A stretch of 6,241 nt of DNA from Candidatus Aenigmatarchaeota archaeon (lineage in GTDB: Archaea; Aenigmatarchaeota; Aenigmatarchaeia; GW2011-AR5), in the NCBI GenBank assembly GCA_016198645.1, contig JACQIE010000052.1:1-6241 (forward strand), given 5' to 3'. A program made the position numbers and the translations under genes. Under the pieces are notes generated by a model. That model saw only the letters and a list, made by a program, of their open reading frames with translations, was not told the DNA's origin and ran no database searches. This document shows, one piece after another, positions 5,810 to 6,241 of this stretch. Within the stretch, counting starts at the first letter, position 1. Every line of letters begins with the position of its first letter.

Positions 5810-6241
5810 TTATGGCTGCGGTATTACAACGGCAGTATAGGGGACTGTGGATCCTCTGACCCGGGTTCGACTCCCGGCCGCGGCCCTTAGTTTTTCCTGT
5901 TTTCTCCCTATAGAAAATCCTATCTTTTCGAGGTATAATCGCATATTCGCCTTGCGATAGATGTTCAGATTATAAACGTCATGATGAGACACTATTATTC
6001 TCAGCGATTTTTCTATGAAACCGAGATCAACCAGTAACGACCTTACATCCGAAAGAAGAGGAACATTCTTGTTGGAAATGCCAATGTAATATCGTTTTAC
6101 AGAACCTTCGGAATCCGCGAACCCCTTTACGAACATGGCTTTTATTGCTAAGTTATCCGTATTTTTTATCTCTTCGGGAACTACGCCTCTGATTCGCATA
6201 TCATAAATAAAATTCCTAACATTAAGAGAGTATCCGTAGTA
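5810..6241 (-). CDS. LAGLIDADG homing-endonuclease-like protein, 3' part, with a tail antisense to tRNA-His
   Basis: The frame is open from the right edge (143 residues visible), so the ATG at 6199 is probably internal and the start lies outside. LAGLIDADG enzymes cut long DNA sites and spread introns, inteins or themselves. Seen: the motif FVKGFADSEG (6104-6133) matching LAGLIDADG, with Glu in place of the catalytic second Asp, a common variant; then YYIGISNKNVPLLSDVRSLL and LGF, typical of the beta-sheet and helix that follow; and IGFSIGRKQEKL, typical of the C-terminal helix. The motif seen is probably the second of two. After KQEKL the frame continues for about 24 codons that are the reverse complement of tRNA-His, ending in TAA two bases beyond it. 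The original C-terminus was probably lost or extended when the two genes came together. It could be a free-standing endonuclease or part of an inserted element. Confidence 0.82.
   Translation of the reverse strand, partial: YYGYSLNVRNFIYDMRIRGVVPEEIKNTDNLAIKAMFVKGFADSEGSVKRYYIGISNKNVPLLSDVRSLLVDLGFIEKSLRIIVSHHDVYNLNIYRKANMRLYLEKIGFSIGRKQEKLRAAAGSRTRVRGSTVPYTAVVIPQP
5814..5885 (+). tRNA. tRNA-His (anticodon GTG)
   Basis: A full cloverleaf without intron. The acceptor stem is 5815-5821 with 5878-5884 (one G-U). G-1 is encoded at 5814, opposite discriminator C73 at 5885; this G-1:C73 pair is the main identity element for HisRS. Anticodon GTG is at 5847-5849 with T33 and G37, on a GGGGA/TCCTC stem. 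The T arm is CCGGG, TTCGACT, CCCGG (5861-5877). D-loop AACGGCA is closed by TAC/GTA. CCA is not encoded: C at 5886 is followed by TT, so CCA must be added afterwards. Unusual: position 10 and position 25 are both U instead of the usual G-C, and the 15-48 pair is A-C. The gene lies antisense within the 3' end of the endonuclease-like gene and is divergent from ileS. Confidence 0.96.
5887..5905 (+). terminator. oligo-T terminator of tRNA-His
   Basis: A T-rich run just after the tRNA contains TTTTT (5891-5895) and TTTT (5900-5903). Archaeal RNA polymerase commonly stops in such tracts. On the other strand these bases encode the Lys-rich GRKQEKL part of the endonuclease-like protein. Confidence 0.55.

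Noticed and set aside
5814..5885. tRNA intron carrying the LAGLIDADG gene
   Set aside because: The tRNA is contiguous and complete with no intron; the endonuclease frame overlaps it on the opposite strand rather than interrupting it.
1..6241. CRISPR array or tandem direct repeats
   Set aside because: No regularly spaced repeats of 20 bases or more are visible anywhere in the window.

Overview
The window looks archaeal, most likely from a small-genome DPANN-type lineage; that placement is inference, since no ribosomal RNA marker is present. The signs seen directly are: (1) AT-rich TATA boxes centred about 25-26 bases upstream of the start codons of four protein genes, with no Shine-Dalgarno sequence, which is the layout of leaderless archaeal mRNAs; (2) a histidine tRNA gene with an encoded G-1, C73 and no encoded CCA; (3) an archaeal-style isoleucyl-tRNA synthetase; and (4) a DHH phosphoesterase and a small SpeD-type enzyme of archaeal character.

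Layout. All protein genes are on the minus strand; the tRNA is on plus. Reading the minus strand from the right edge: a LAGLIDADG homing-endonuclease-like gene enters from the edge (6241 to 5810) and its last codons run antisense through the complete tRNA-His gene (5814-5885, plus). The 111-base gap 5703-5813 holds the divergent promoters of tRNA-His and ileS. ileS (5702-2892) is followed after 59 bases by a guanidino-modifying-enzyme-fold protein (2831-1902), then after 20 bases by a SpeD-type pyruvoyl decarboxylase homologue (1881-1498). A 274-base non-coding gap (1224-1497) contains a roughly 187-base element with 17-bp terminal inverted repeats and strong internal secondary structure. After it come a DHH/DHHA1 phosphoesterase (1223-150) and, 18 bases further on, the 5' end of a gene (131 to the left edge).

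How the genes may work together. tRNA-His and IleRS are core translation functions. The adjacent amidinotransferase-fold and SpeD-fold genes suggest an arginine/polyamine module. If the SpeD homologue acts on arginine rather than S-adenosylmethionine, it would make agmatine, a plausible substrate for the neighbouring protein. Residues that deviate from the usual AdoMet site in the SpeD protein, and from the usual guanidinium site in the neighbour, make both substrates uncertain. The DHH protein is probably an exonuclease or nucleotide phosphodiesterase of the RecJ/GAN type.

The parts least explained by known families are the foldback element at 1301-1487 (a MITE-like element or a structured RNA) and the endonuclease gene that uses the antisense of a tRNA as its C-terminal tail.
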